This document shows positions 1-8,482 of a stretch of 64,000 nucleotides of DNA, in pieces. Below the pieces are notes generated by a model. That model was not told the DNA's origin. It was given only the letters and a program-made list of their open reading frames with translations, and did not search any database. Origin of the DNA: an uncultured Bacteroidales bacterium (GTDB taxonomy: Bacteria; Bacteroidota; Bacteroidia; Bacteroidales; Bacteroidaceae); the NCBI GenBank assembly GCA_902763885.1, contig CACWTU010000008.1:1-64000 (forward strand). Direction: 5' to 3'. Position 1 is the stretch's first letter, and each line of letters starts with the position of its first letter. Position numbers and translations under genes: made by a program.

Positions 1-1
1 A

Positions 2-643
2 GCACATCCGTCGGACCTTATTTTCAAGTATCGTTTTGAATTGGGAGAGAAGATGAAATACCGCCTGGTGAACCGTTTTACCGGTAAACCGCTTAATGTG
101 GTGGAGCATATAGGTTGTCACTATGCCAAGCTCTTCCCGGATAAGGGTGTGGGTAAGGCTGAGTTCCCGTATGTTCTGGCCGGTATGATTGAGGCATGGG
201 GAGGTCATGTGGTGGATTATCCGGAGCGCCGCCATTGCTGCGGATTCGGTTTCCGCCAGTATCTTGTTCAGGAAAACCGCGGATACTCTGTTTCAAACAC
301 CAAAAAGAAACTGGAGTCCATGGAGCCGTATGAGCCGGACTTTATAGTATCCAACTGCCCCGGATGCTCCATGTTCCTGGACCGTTGGCAGTATACCATT
401 GCCGAGATGGAGCACAAGACATATGACCGTGAAGGCTACGGCATTCCGGTACTTACTTACGAGGAGATGGCCGGCCTGCTGCTTGGCTATGATCCCTGGG
501 AACTGGGACTACAGATACATCAGGTTCAGTCAGAACGTTTGCTTGACAAGATTGGCATCCCTTATGATCCCAAACAGAAATACAACTCCGCATCGGGCAA
601 GATACTGCGCGCCCCGGAGAAACCCGAAAACCTATTAGTGTGA
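2..643 (+). CDS. HdrB-like cysteine-rich (CCG domain) subunit, 5' truncated
   Basis: The open frame runs unbroken back to the window edge, so this is the C-terminal part of a longer protein. It carries a complete CCG cysteine-rich module: a Cys in HIGCHYAK, then about 40 residues on CCGFGF, then about 40 residues on NCPGCSMF. This is the ligand pattern for the non-cubane [4Fe-4S] cluster of heterodisulfide reductase subunit B and relatives such as GlpC and LutA. An HdrA-like flavoprotein starts one base after its stop, which supports a two-subunit or larger Hdr-type electron-transfer complex. Bacteroidales are not methanogens, so CoM/CoB is unlikely as substrate; the physiological disulfide or electron acceptor cannot be read from the sequence. 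Confidence 0.8.
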   Translation, partial: AHPSDLIFKYRFELGEKMKYRLVNRFTGKPLNVVEHIGCHYAKLFPDKGVGKAEFPYVLAGMIEAWGGHVVDYPERRHCCGFGFRQYLVQENRGYSVSNTKKKLESMEPYEPDFIVSNCPGCSMFLDRWQYTIAEMEHKTYDREGYGIPVLTYEEMAGLLLGYDPWELGLQIHQVQSERLLDKIGIPYDPKQKYNSASGKILRAPEKPENLLV

Positions 644-644
644 T

Positions 645-1661
645 ATGAAGAAAGTTGCAATCATAGGAGCCGGCCCCGCCGGTATAGAGGCCGCATCAAT
701 ACTGGCCAAGAACGGTGTTGAGGTTACTCTTTTTGAGAAATCAGAGATCCCGCTCAAGAACCTTCAGGACAAGGCATTCCTGTTCCCCAACTTCCAGGCT
801 GCGCAGGAGATTGTTGATGACCTGAGCGGCAAACTGCTTACTGACGGTGTAACATCGGCATTTGGCATTGATATCGTTGATGTCAAGTGGCAGGGTGCAG
901 AATGGAAACTTGTTGATTCCAAGGAACAGACTTATGTGGCCGATGCAGTACTCATTGCCACCGGTTATCAGGTGTTTGATGCACACCGTAAGGAAGAGTT
1001 GGGTTACGGTATATATAAGGGCGTAATCACCTCTCTTGATATGGAGCAGATGATAAAGCACGGCAAGATACTCAACGCCAATGGTGATGAGCCTAAGCGC
1101 GTTACGTTCCTGCAGTGCGTGGGCTCACGTGACGAGAAGAGCGGTAACCACTACTGCTCCAAGATTTGCTGCGTGACAGCCGTTAAGCAGGCTATTGAGG
1201 TGCGCAAGCAATTGCCCAAGTGTGAGGCATCGGTCTTCTATATGGACCTGCGAATGTGGGGCCAGGGATTTGAGGAGATGTACCGTACCGCCCAGGAGAA
1301 GTACGGTATAAGTTTTGTACGCGGCCGTATATCGGAGGCTGCCGGAACATTTGACAGTCGTGTTCAGCTTAAGAGTGAGGATACCCTGATGGGTCTGCCG
1401 CTCAAGATGACTACTGACCTTCTTGTTCTTATGGTGGGTATGGAGGCATCATGCGGCACCAAGGCATTGGGCAAGGCTTGTGACATAAGCGGAGACTACG
1501 GATTCATCAAGTCCGTCAATCCTCACCTTTACGACAACGAGACCGGCAAGCCCGGTCTGTTTGCCGCCGGCACCTGCAAGCGCCCCATGAGCGTATCGGA
1601 CTCCATCAACGATGCCCGCAGCGCCGCTCTTGCTATCAAGGACTACCTTGAAACCATTTGA
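645..1661 (+). CDS. HdrA/QmoA-like FAD-dependent oxidoreductase
   Basis: A 338-residue flavoprotein that opens with a dinucleotide-binding motif (AIIGAGPAGIEAA, about residues 5-17) followed by VTLFEKSE, the usual FAD ribose-binding region. The middle contains FLQCVGSRDE and a cysteine group (HYCSKICC, near 166-173) typical of the HdrA/QmoA family, where they help bind an iron-sulfur cluster. The C-terminal GLFAAGTCKRP matches the second FAD motif. It is shorter than methanogen HdrA and lacks the extra ferredoxin domains. It lies one base after the HdrB-like gene and is probably co-translated with it. Likely role: flavin subunit of a soluble Hdr-like complex; partners and substrates unknown. 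Confidence 0.8.
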   Translation: MKKVAIIGAGPAGIEAASILAKNGVEVTLFEKSEIPLKNLQDKAFLFPNFQAAQEIVDDLSGKLLTDGVTSAFGIDIVDVKWQGAEWKLVDSKEQTYVADAVLIATGYQVFDAHRKEELGYGIYKGVITSLDMEQMIKHGKILNANGDEPKRVTFLQCVGSRDEKSGNHYCSKICCVTAVKQAIEVRKQLPKCEASVFYMDLRMWGQGFEEMYRTAQEKYGISFVRGRISEAAGTFDSRVQLKSEDTLMGLPLKMTTDLLVLMVGMEASCGTKALGKACDISGDYGFIKSVNPHLYDNETGKPGLFAAGTCKRPMSVSDSINDARSAALAIKDYLETI

Positions 1662-1685
1662 ATTGAGAATTGAAAATTCTCAATT
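1661..1685. terminator. Convergent hairpin between hdrA-like and herA-like stops
   Basis: A perfect 11-bp inverted repeat (AATTGAGAATT / AATTCTCAATT) with a GAA loop fills the 24-base gap between two convergent genes. Its first base belongs to one stop codon and its last base abuts the other. It could act as a bidirectional terminator, though neither side has a long T tract. Confidence 0.5.
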
Positions 1686-3287
1686 TCATTTCAGCAGGTT
1701 CCCCAGGATTGAGCGCGTAAGCGTGCGTGTGGCAGTGGAGGTTGCGTTACCTATGGCCTTGTTGGCAATGCTCTTGCCGTCAGTCTTGGTCTTGGTCTTC
1801 TTGCCTGTTATCTTATTGGCTACCGATGTGCCTACACTGCGGCTTACCGATGCTATCGCAGCGCCAACAGCGGCGGCGAATATTTTGGAGCCCAAACCTT
1901 TTGATTTTTTCTCTTTGGCCGGTTTCTCGGCTTTGGTTTCCTTGGTCTTGCGCCGTTCACGTTCCTCCTCTTGGGCAGCAGCCTGTATTTCCGCCTGCTC
2001 TTTTTCTGATTGAGCCAGAAGAACCTCGAATGCACTTTCACGGTCTATCACACGGTCATACTTGCCGTAAAGCCTTGAAGCGTTGATGCACTGTTTGCGT
2101 TGTGATTCACTTATGGCACCTATCTGGCTTAACGGGAACAGTATTCTGGCGCGCTGAACCATCCCGGGCACACCCTTTTCATCAAGGAACGATACAAGAG
2201 CCTCACCAGTCCCCATCTCCATAATGGCATTCTCTGTCTTGAATGCAGGATTGGCACGGAATGTCTGCGCTGCCGTACGGACCGCCTTCTGGTCCTTAGG
2301 TGTATAGGCACGCAATGCATGCTGTACACGGTTACCCAACTGGCCAAGTATATTCTCGGGGATATCGGTAGGACTCTGTGTCACAAAATAGACTCCAACA
2401 CCCTTACTGCGGATAAGGCGTACCACTTGCTCTATCTTGTCAACCAGAGCCTTAGATGTATCTTCAAACAGTGTATGAGCCTCATCAAAGAAGAACACCA
2501 GACGGGGCAGTTCCAAATCGCCCACCTCAGGAAGCTGTGCATACAGGTCAGATAACAACCAGAGCAGGAATGTGGAATAGAGCTTGGGTGTAAGCATCAG
2601 GCGGTCCGCGGCAAGCACGTTCATCACTCCACGGCCACCTTCAGTCTGCATAAGGTCAAATATGTCAAATGACGGCTCGGCAAAGAATATCTCGCCCCCC
2701 TGGTTTTCCAGTGTAAGCAATGCACGCTGAATGGCACCTATGCTGGCCGAACTCACATTTCCATATGTAGATGTCAGTTCCGATGCATGCTGAGCCACGT
2801 AGTTAAGCATGGAGCGAAGATCTTTCATGTCAATAAGCAGCAGGCCACGCTCGTCGGCTACACGGAACACAATGTTCAGCACTCCCTCCTGGACATCGCT
2901 CAATCCAAGCAGACGGGAAAGCAGTTGCGGTCCCATATTGGATATTGTGGTACGCATGGGGTGCCCCTGCTCCCCGAATACGTCAAAGAAACGTACCGGA
3001 CATTTGTCAAACTGAGGGTTCTCAATACCAAATTCTGTACAGCGTTTCTCAATGAATCCATTCATAGCACCCGGCTGGCTTATGCCGCTCAGATCACCCT
3101 TCATATCGGCCATGAAACAGGGTACACCTGCCTGGCTGAATGTCTCGGCCAGCACCTGTAGGGTTACGGTTTTACCTGTACCTGTGGCACCTGCTATCAG
3201 ACCATGACGGTTGGCCATCTTACCGCATATTGAAATGGGACCTTCCGGCCCATGGGCTACATATAGTCCTTTATCGTTACTGTACAT
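1686..3287 (-). CDS. HerA-like ATPase, DUF853 family
   Basis: A 533-residue P-loop ATPase. Walker A is GATGTGKT (residues 33-40) and Walker B is LVFFFDEAH. Further family-typical segments include [10 protein letters not shown] and the sensor-like [11 protein letters not shown]. Together they match the DUF853/YjgR branch of HerA-FtsK-type ATPases, usually 500-550 residues. The C-terminal 110 residues are a Lys/Glu-rich stretch followed by an Ala/Gly/Thr-rich tail that resembles a membrane-associating or oligomerising region. No NurA nuclease gene adjoins it, so a DNA-end-processing role as in archaea is not supported by context. It is a stand-alone gene on the minus strand with a TATCTTTG -7-like element at 3316-3323. 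Confidence 0.8.
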   Translation of the reverse strand: MYSNDKGLYVAHGPEGPISICGKMANRHGLIAGATGTGKTVTLQVLAETFSQAGVPCFMADMKGDLSGISQPGAMNGFIEKRCTEFGIENPQFDKCPVRFFDVFGEQGHPMRTTISNMGPQLLSRLLGLSDVQEGVLNIVFRVADERGLLLIDMKDLRSMLNYVAQHASELTSTYGNVSSASIGAIQRALLTLENQGGEIFFAEPSFDIFDLMQTEGGRGVMNVLAADRLMLTPKLYSTFLLWLLSDLYAQLPEVGDLELPRLVFFFDEAHTLFEDTSKALVDKIEQVVRLIRSKGVGVYFVTQSPTDIPENILGQLGNRVQHALRAYTPKDQKAVRTAAQTFRANPAFKTENAIMEMGTGEALVSFLDEKGVPGMVQRARILFPLSQIGAISESQRKQCINASRLYGKYDRVIDRESAFEVLLAQSEKEQAEIQAAAQEEERERRKTKETKAEKPAKEKKSKGLGSKIFAAAVGAAIASVSRSVGTSVANKITGKKTKTKTDGKSIANKAIGNATSTATRTLTRSILGNLLK

Positions 3288-3322
3288 ATTATTGCATTAA
3301 TTGGTTTTGTGATTACAAAGAT

Positions 3323-3363
3323 AAAAAGAATTCGGTCGGATTTTTTCCGACCGAATTCTTTTT
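3323..3363 (-). terminator. Strong intrinsic terminator after the capnine-carboxyltransferase operon
   Basis: An 18-bp perfect stem (AAAAAGAATTCGGTCGGA and its complement) with a five-base loop. On the minus strand it lies 12 bases past the stop of the carboxyltransferase and ends in a T run, as expected for a Rho-independent terminator. It also overlaps by one base the putative -7 element of the herA-like gene. Confidence 0.8.
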
Positions 3364-3375
3364 GCTGATATGCTG

Positions 3376-5160
3376 TTACTTTTCAATCCAGCCGATGACT
3401 TCACCCTTGCTGACAAGTGAGCCGTGCTCCTTCTCAACTGCAACCAGGTGGCAGTCATAAGGTGCGGTGGCATTGTCGATGAAGGTGTTGCCGTTAGCTT
3501 GAACGCCAACCATCCAGTCACCCTTCTTGTACTGTTTGCCGAAGGGAGGATTGGTTGACTGGTCAACGTAGTCCAGATCCCAGATTACGCGGCCGCTGAC
3601 AGCTGCCTCAATAGGCTCTGCATCGGGATGCAGGATGGCACGCTTATCAGCTGCGGTGAAGTGCTTGACGGGTGCGCCTGCTGCGCCGCCGTTCTGCTTC
3701 TTCTCCATGCGCTCCAGCAGATCCTTGTTGAACTGATCCTTGGCCTGACCGCTCTTGTACTCGCGGTACTGTTTCTCATGCATGGCGAACTCAAAGAGCT
3801 CCTCATCATCCTGACCGCGGTCCCAACCGTTCTCCTTCATCTCCTTCTCAAAGCGCGGGAGCTCGTTGGGGTAGAGAACCTGAGGATCATCGGTATAGAA
3901 TTCAAAGCCTTTCTCCTTGGCAATCTCAACAATCTCAGGAGCCAACTGGCCGGGCAGCTTACCTGACTTGCCAAGAACCATACCCCACATGGCGGGATCC
4001 ATACGGGTGAAAGGTTTCTCATCCATTGACTTGGAGTAGAGGTTCATAAGGGCGGCGTTCTTTACGTACTGGCTGAACGGGGTAACCAAGCAGGGAGTAC
4101 CAAGCATAGGCCATATGCGCTGAACCTCGTCAAAGAGCTCAACCAGCAGCTCATCCTCTGAGAGTTCCTTTTCACCCTTCTTCTTGAGGTTGGCATTGAT
4201 GGCGGCGTGCATACCCTTAAGGTCAGCCATAAGTGATCCCATCATACCGCCGGGCAGACCGCAACCTACCAGCAGTGAACTCATGAGTGAGTTCTTGGGG
4301 TCAATCCAGTAACCCAGGAAGTCATCCATGAAGCTCTGAGTCAGTGAGCGTGCCTCCATGTAAGCCTTCATGTTGATGTCCTTTACCAGGAATCCGGCAT
4401 CCTTGAGCATGGCCTGGATGGTGATTACGTCCGGATGAACCTTACCCCATGACAGCGGCTCCATGGCTACGTCCAGAACGTCACCGCCAGCCTTGGCAAC
4501 CTCAAGCATTGAGGCTACTGCAAAACCGGGGCCGTTGTGGCCGTGGTACTGTATGATGATATCGGGATGTTTTTCCTTGATGGCGCGAACGATGGTGCCA
4601 AGCATTGCGGGACGACCTATACCGGCCATGTCCTTGAGGCAGATCTCCTGTGCGCCGCCCTCGATGAGCTGCTCAGCCAGGTTGATGTAGTACTCGGCAT
4701 TGTGTACCTTGGAGTAGGTGATACACATGGTTGCCTGAGCGGTCATGCCTGCTGCCTTGGCCCACTTGATTGAGGGGATAATGTTACGCGGGTCATTCAA
4801 ACCGCAGAATATACGTGTTATGTCAACGCCCTGAGCGTGCTTAACCTTATACATGAGCTGACGTACATCGGCAGGAACAGGGTTCATGCGCAATGCGTTC
4901 AGACCACGGTCAAGCATGTGGGTCTTGATTCCAACTTCATTGAAAGGCTTTGTGAATGTACGTACTGCCTGGTTGGGGTTCTCTCCGTAGAGGAGGTTAA
5001 CCTGCTCCATAGCACCGCCGTTAGTCTCAACGCGGTCAAAGCAGCCCATATCGATAATTACCGGTGCAATCTTGGCAAGTTGGTCCTTGCGGGGTACATA
5101 CTTACCTGATGACTGCCACATGTCACGGTACACAAGACTGAATTGTATCTCTTTCTTCAT
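3376..5160 (-). CDS. Oxaloacetate decarboxylase/pyruvate carboxylase-B-like carboxyltransferase with degenerate biotinyl domain
   Basis: A 594-residue protein. The N-terminal TIM barrel keeps carboxyltransferase signatures: VYRDMWQSSG (equivalent of LRDxxQS), FCGLNDPRN, LKDMAGIG with the active-site lysine region, and the metal-binding HGH in QYHGHNGPG. A PycB/OadA conserved region follows. The last 75 residues have the shape of a biotinyl domain, but where EAMKM should be there is QANGN, so the lysine normally biotinylated is absent. It may work with a separate biotin carrier, or the domain may be structural. The gene starts 27 bases after capC-like and is probably the last gene of that operon. 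The substrate (oxaloacetate, pyruvate or methylmalonyl-CoA type) cannot be decided here. Confidence 0.75.
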   Translation of the reverse strand: MKKEIQFSLVYRDMWQSSGKYVPRKDQLAKIAPVIIDMGCFDRVETNGGAMEQVNLLYGENPNQAVRTFTKPFNEVGIKTHMLDRGLNALRMNPVPADVRQLMYKVKHAQGVDITRIFCGLNDPRNIIPSIKWAKAAGMTAQATMCITYSKVHNAEYYINLAEQLIEGGAQEICLKDMAGIGRPAMLGTIVRAIKEKHPDIIIQYHGHNGPGFAVASMLEVAKAGGDVLDVAMEPLSWGKVHPDVITIQAMLKDAGFLVKDINMKAYMEARSLTQSFMDDFLGYWIDPKNSLMSSLLVGCGLPGGMMGSLMADLKGMHAAINANLKKKGEKELSEDELLVELFDEVQRIWPMLGTPCLVTPFSQYVKNAALMNLYSKSMDEKPFTRMDPAMWGMVLGKSGKLPGQLAPEIVEIAKEKGFEFYTDDPQVLYPNELPRFEKEMKENGWDRGQDDEELFEFAMHEKQYREYKSGQAKDQFNKDLLERMEKKQNGGAAGAPVKHFTAADKRAILHPDAEPIEAAVSGRVIWDLDYVDQSTNPPFGKQYKKGDWMVGVQANGNTFIDNATAPYDCHLVAVEKEHGSLVSKGEVIGWIEK

Positions 5161-5187
5161 AGTGGTTATGTGTTTTTTATTACTTGT

Positions 5188-5988
5188 TTACATTGGGTCT
5201 ATTGAGCGTGCAATCCTGGCGCACAATCCTGGGAAGAAACGCTTGATATATACCATAAGCAACTCCTTCCGGCCCACCAGAACCTCACGTTTTTTCTTAT
5301 ATACAGCACGGACAATCTTGCGTGCAGCCTGCTCGGGAGTGCAACCTCCTGCCTGGCCGGCATCCATCTTGGCGTGTTGTTTTCCGTCTTTTTCAAGGGC
5401 ATAGAATGATATGCGGGTCTGAACGCGGCCCGGGCATACTATCGTTACGCGGATGTTATCCTTGTAGTACTCAGCCTGGACGGTCTCAAAGAATCCGTAC
5501 AGGGCGTGCTTGGATGAGCTGTATGCGCATCGAAGCGGGAATCCGAACCTGCCGTTGATGCTGGTTGTTACCATAAGCTGGCCTCCACCGTTCTCAATCA
5601 TCTTGGGCAGTATCACCTTGGTCATGATAACCGGAGCAAACCAGTTTATGTCCATGACCTTGTTTATTACCCTCATCTCTGTCTCACAGGTGGTACCGCG
5701 CTGGCTTATGCCGGCGTTGTTGTAGAACACGTCTATGTGGCCGAATACCTGCCATGCCTGTTCGGCAAGTCCTGCAACCTCATCTTTCTTGGAAAGGTCA
5801 AAGGGTAGGGGCTTGGCATCGGGAGCACCCAACTCAATGCAACGGGCGGCAACCTTTTCCAAAAGGTCAGCCTCAAGCGCAGTGAGAATGAGTTTTGCGC
5901 CTTCACGTGCAAACTCATACGCGGTTGCTTCACCTATGCCCGATGACGAACCGGTTATCCAAACTACCTTATCTTTAAACTTGTTCAT
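5188..5988 (-). CDS. capC: SDR-family reductase, probable 3-ketocapnine reductase (CapC-like)
   Basis: A 266-residue classical short-chain dehydrogenase. The nucleotide-binding TGSSSGIG is at residues 12-19, NNAG at 90-93, and the catalytic pair is Tyr156/Lys160 in YSSSK, with a Ser in TTSING before it. The C-terminal part is hydrophobic and basic (YIKRFFPGLCARI), resembling membrane-associated lipid reductases such as 3-ketosphinganine reductases. It overlaps the preceding cysteate-synthase-like gene by ATGA. Capnine biosynthesis as characterised in Capnocytophaga and Ornithobacterium uses a CapB condensing enzyme, a CapA cysteate synthase and an NAD(P)-dependent CapC; gene order and families here fit that set. 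The specific assignment is inference from context; the SDR fold is certain. Confidence 0.7.
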   Translation of the reverse strand: MNKFKDKVVWITGSSSGIGEATAYEFAREGAKLILTALEADLLEKVAARCIELGAPDAKPLPFDLSKKDEVAGLAEQAWQVFGHIDVFYNNAGISQRGTTCETEMRVINKVMDINWFAPVIMTKVILPKMIENGGGQLMVTTSINGRFGFPLRCAYSSSKHALYGFFETVQAEYYKDNIRVTIVCPGRVQTRISFYALEKDGKQHAKMDAGQAGGCTPEQAARKIVRAVYKKKREVLVGRKELLMVYIKRFFPGLCARIARSIDPM

Positions 5989-7208
5989 TTACAACTGTCT
6001 ATTGCCTGCTTGAACCAAAGGGCACGCTCGCAGCTCTCGCCGGTGTTGAGCAGAATCAGGTCACCGTTCTTGAGCTTTTTCTCCTCAAGAGCCTTAAAGA
6101 ATCCTGCTATACATACTACCGATGCCGGACCCATATAAACGCCTGTTGCATCCTTGACTATACGGCCATAGCGCTCCAGACCCTCCTCCTTTACACGCAG
6201 GAATGAACCACCGCTGTTCTTGACGATGGGGCCTACCAGCGGATACATTCCAGGGGTGCCGGCGGTAAGTATTGATATCTTTGTCTGCGGAACCACGGTG
6301 GGGAAGTGCTTGTTCCAGCCCTGAGGGAAACCGTTCTCAATTGCCCATTCCCAAGCCTGGACCATTGGGTCACAGGTGTCCTGCTGAACCAGCAGCATGC
6401 GGGGCATCTTGTACTCGGGATAGGCATCGGCTATCTCACGCATTCCTTTCTCGAAAGCTATTGGGCTTGTGCCGCCTGCAACTGCCTGCATATAGACATC
6501 GGGGATACGGCCCAGCTGGCGCATGCACTCAAAGACAAGTGTCTTTTTGGCCTCTACGCGGATGGGGTCTATGTTTCCGGCCGATATCATTACGTTCCGG
6601 TTCTTGTGGAAATCAGCAGCCTCGGCCTTGGCCTGACCGTAACCGCCCTCAGATACCTGTAGGTTCTGACCGGTGGCGCGGATGGCCTCCTGGGTCTCTG
6701 GGTACATGTCATGTGGAGCGAATACGTCAAACTTGACTCCGGCTTTGGCCAGATATGTGGCGTATGCTGTGGCTGCATTACCGGTCGATGCCAGGCAATA
6801 CTCCTTTACTCCGTGTTTCTTGAACAGTGTGGCTGCCAGGGATGCGGCAATATCCTTAAATGTACCTGAGCCTTCGTTGAGGTCGTTACGGGCTACCACA
6901 ACCTTGCAGTCTATGCTGTATTTGTCCTTGGCATAGCGGCTCAGGAACTCCCATTCCTCAATCGGAACTGCGCCCTCACCGCATGATACTTGCTCATCGG
7001 CCTCAGTGAGAGGCAGGAACGGCAGGTAGTGGTAGAGGTTATCTACCTTTTGGCCTGGTTTGCAGAGTTCATCAAGCAGGCGGTAATCGGCATCATATAC
7101 CACCTCTGCGTGATTGCTTCCGCACTCGCACAACTGGTCCTGACTGAACCAAGTGGCAAAATCACCTATTACCTTGCCACACTTCTTGCAGACAAGCTTG
7201 TAGCCCAT
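5985..7208 (-). CDS. capA: PLP-dependent threonine-synthase-family enzyme, probable cysteate synthase (CapA-like)
   Basis: A 407-residue fold-type II PLP enzyme. It begins with a zinc-ribbon-like set of cysteines (7, 10, 27, 29), has the PLP lysine in SGTFKD (Lys118), and the phosphate-binding STGNA at 141-145. Automatic pipelines would call it threonine synthase. However, it lies between a serine-palmitoyltransferase-like gene (sharing one base, TAATG) and an SDR gene (ATGA overlap), with no other threonine genes nearby. Cysteate synthase, which makes L-cysteate from O-phosphoserine and sulfite, belongs to this same family. The three-gene context is that of capnine biosynthesis. Main alternative: a true threonine synthase. 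Confidence 0.7.
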   Translation of the reverse strand: MGYKLVCKKCGKVIGDFATWFSQDQLCECGSNHAEVVYDADYRLLDELCKPGQKVDNLYHYLPFLPLTEADEQVSCGEGAVPIEEWEFLSRYAKDKYSIDCKVVVARNDLNEGSGTFKDIAASLAATLFKKHGVKEYCLASTGNAATAYATYLAKAGVKFDVFAPHDMYPETQEAIRATGQNLQVSEGGYGQAKAEAADFHKNRNVMISAGNIDPIRVEAKKTLVFECMRQLGRIPDVYMQAVAGGTSPIAFEKGMREIADAYPEYKMPRMLLVQQDTCDPMVQAWEWAIENGFPQGWNKHFPTVVPQTKISILTAGTPGMYPLVGPIVKNSGGSFLRVKEEGLERYGRIVKDATGVYMGPASVVCIAGFFKALEEKKLKNGDLILLNTGESCERALWFKQAIDSCK

Positions 7209-8482
7209 TATCTCTTTATCTGAGCACGCTTGAATACGTTCATATCCTGGATGGGGCCCTCATAGTAACCGGCCTTGAGTTTCTTCTGTACATCCTTGAA
7301 TACCTCAATGGTACGCTTAACATGATCCAGAGTGTGTGAAGCGGTGGGGATGATACGCAGCATGAGCTGACCCTTAGGTATAACGGGATATGTTACGATT
7401 GAGCAGAAGATTCCGTAGTTCTCACGCAGGTCAACGACAACGTTGGTGCCCTCGTTCACGCCACCCTCAAAGAATACGGGTGTTACAGGTGACTCGGTTA
7501 CGCCTATGTTGAATCCCTCAGCCTTGAGGCCGCCCTGCAGAGCGTTTACAACCTCCCACAGATGCTCGCGGTACTCGGGGTGAGCCTTGATCAGGTCCAG
7601 ACGCTTCTGGTTACCGATAACCAGCGGCAGCGGCAGTGACTTGGCGTATATCTGTGAGCGCATGTTGCACTTGAGGTGATCGATGATCTCAGGCTCTGAG
7701 CTTACTACACCACCTATTGATGCCATACTCTTGGCGAATGCATCGAATATAACATCGATCTGGTCGATAACGCCGTAATGCTCAGCGGTACCGCGACCGT
7801 GTGCACCCATTGTACCAAAGCCATGTGCATCGTCAATAAGTATGCGGAACGGATATTTCTTCTTGAATTCTACAATGTCAGCAAGATGACCCAGGTCACC
7901 GGCCATGCCGAATACACCCTCGGTGATAACCAGAACGCCGCCGCCCTGCTCATCGGCCAGCTTGCAGGCGTGGTTGAGCTGCTTCTCAAGGCTCTCCATG
8001 TTGTTGTGCTGGAAAGCAAAACGCTTGGCAAGACTCAGACGCATACCGTCCAGGATGCAAGCGTGACTCTCTGAATCGTAAACGATAACGTCCTTACGGC
8101 TGGTCAAAACGTCGATGATTGAGATCATGCCCTGATAGCCGAAGTTGAGGCAGAGACCGGCCTTCTTGCCAACGAACTCTGAGAAATCATTCTCAAACTT
8201 GATGTGATAATCAGTATTACCTGACATCATGCGGGCACCCATAGGAGCACCAAGACCGAACTTTGCGGCTGCCTCGGCATCGGCCTTTCTTACCTCAGGG
8301 TGATTGGCCAGACCCAGGTAGTTGTTCAAGCTCCAGTTCAGGACGGGCTTGCCGTTGAACTCCATTTCGGGGCCGATTTCACCTACCAGGCGGGGGAACA
8401 TAAAGTAACCGTCGCCGATTCCCTGATACTGTCCGAGCGGGCCCGGAGTCTCTTTGATTCTCTCAAAAATGTCTTTAATCAT
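7208..8482 (-). CDS. capB: Alpha-oxoamine synthase, probable cysteate-C-fatty acyltransferase (CapB-like)
   Basis: A 424-residue PLP enzyme of the serine palmitoyltransferase/KBL/BioF family. Landmarks are NYLGLANHP near 54-62, the ring-stacking His140 in DSESHA, DDAHGFG (Asp218, His220) and the Schiff-base Lys251 in FDAFAKS followed by IGG. Family members condense an amino acid with an acyl thioester and release CO2. With the cysteate-synthase-like and SDR genes overlapping downstream, the likely reaction is cysteate plus fatty acyl-CoA or acyl-ACP giving 3-ketocapnine. It heads the operon; the minus-strand upstream region has no perfect promoter match. A true serine palmitoyltransferase or glycine acyltransferase is the alternative. 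Confidence 0.7.
   Translation of the reverse strand: MIKDIFERIKETPGPLGQYQGIGDGYFMFPRLVGEIGPEMEFNGKPVLNWSLNNYLGLANHPEVRKADAEAAAKFGLGAPMGARMMSGNTDYHIKFENDFSEFVGKKAGLCLNFGYQGMISIIDVLTSRKDVIVYDSESHACILDGMRLSLAKRFAFQHNNMESLEKQLNHACKLADEQGGGVLVITEGVFGMAGDLGHLADIVEFKKKYPFRILIDDAHGFGTMGAHGRGTAEHYGVIDQIDVIFDAFAKSMASIGGVVSSEPEIIDHLKCNMRSQIYAKSLPLPLVIGNQKRLDLIKAHPEYREHLWEVVNALQGGLKAEGFNIGVTESPVTPVFFEGGVNEGTNVVVDLRENYGIFCSIVTYPVIPKGQLMLRIIPTASHTLDHVKRTIEVFKDVQKKLKAGYYEGPIQDMNVFKRAQIKR

Noticed and set aside
2-1661. Methanogenic heterodisulfide reductase
   Set aside because: No other methanogenesis genes and the context is bacterial; only the Hdr-like fold is claimed.
1686-3287. HerA-NurA anti-phage or DNA-repair pair
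   Set aside because: No nuclease or defence gene adjoins it; DUF853 proteins are usually solitary.
5985-7208. Threonine synthase as the final name
   Set aside because: Family match is right, but overlap with SPT-like and SDR genes fits cysteate synthase better.
7208-8482. Serine palmitoyltransferase for sphingolipids
   Set aside because: Same family, but the neighbouring cysteate-synthase-like gene favours sulfonolipid synthesis; kept as the alternative.
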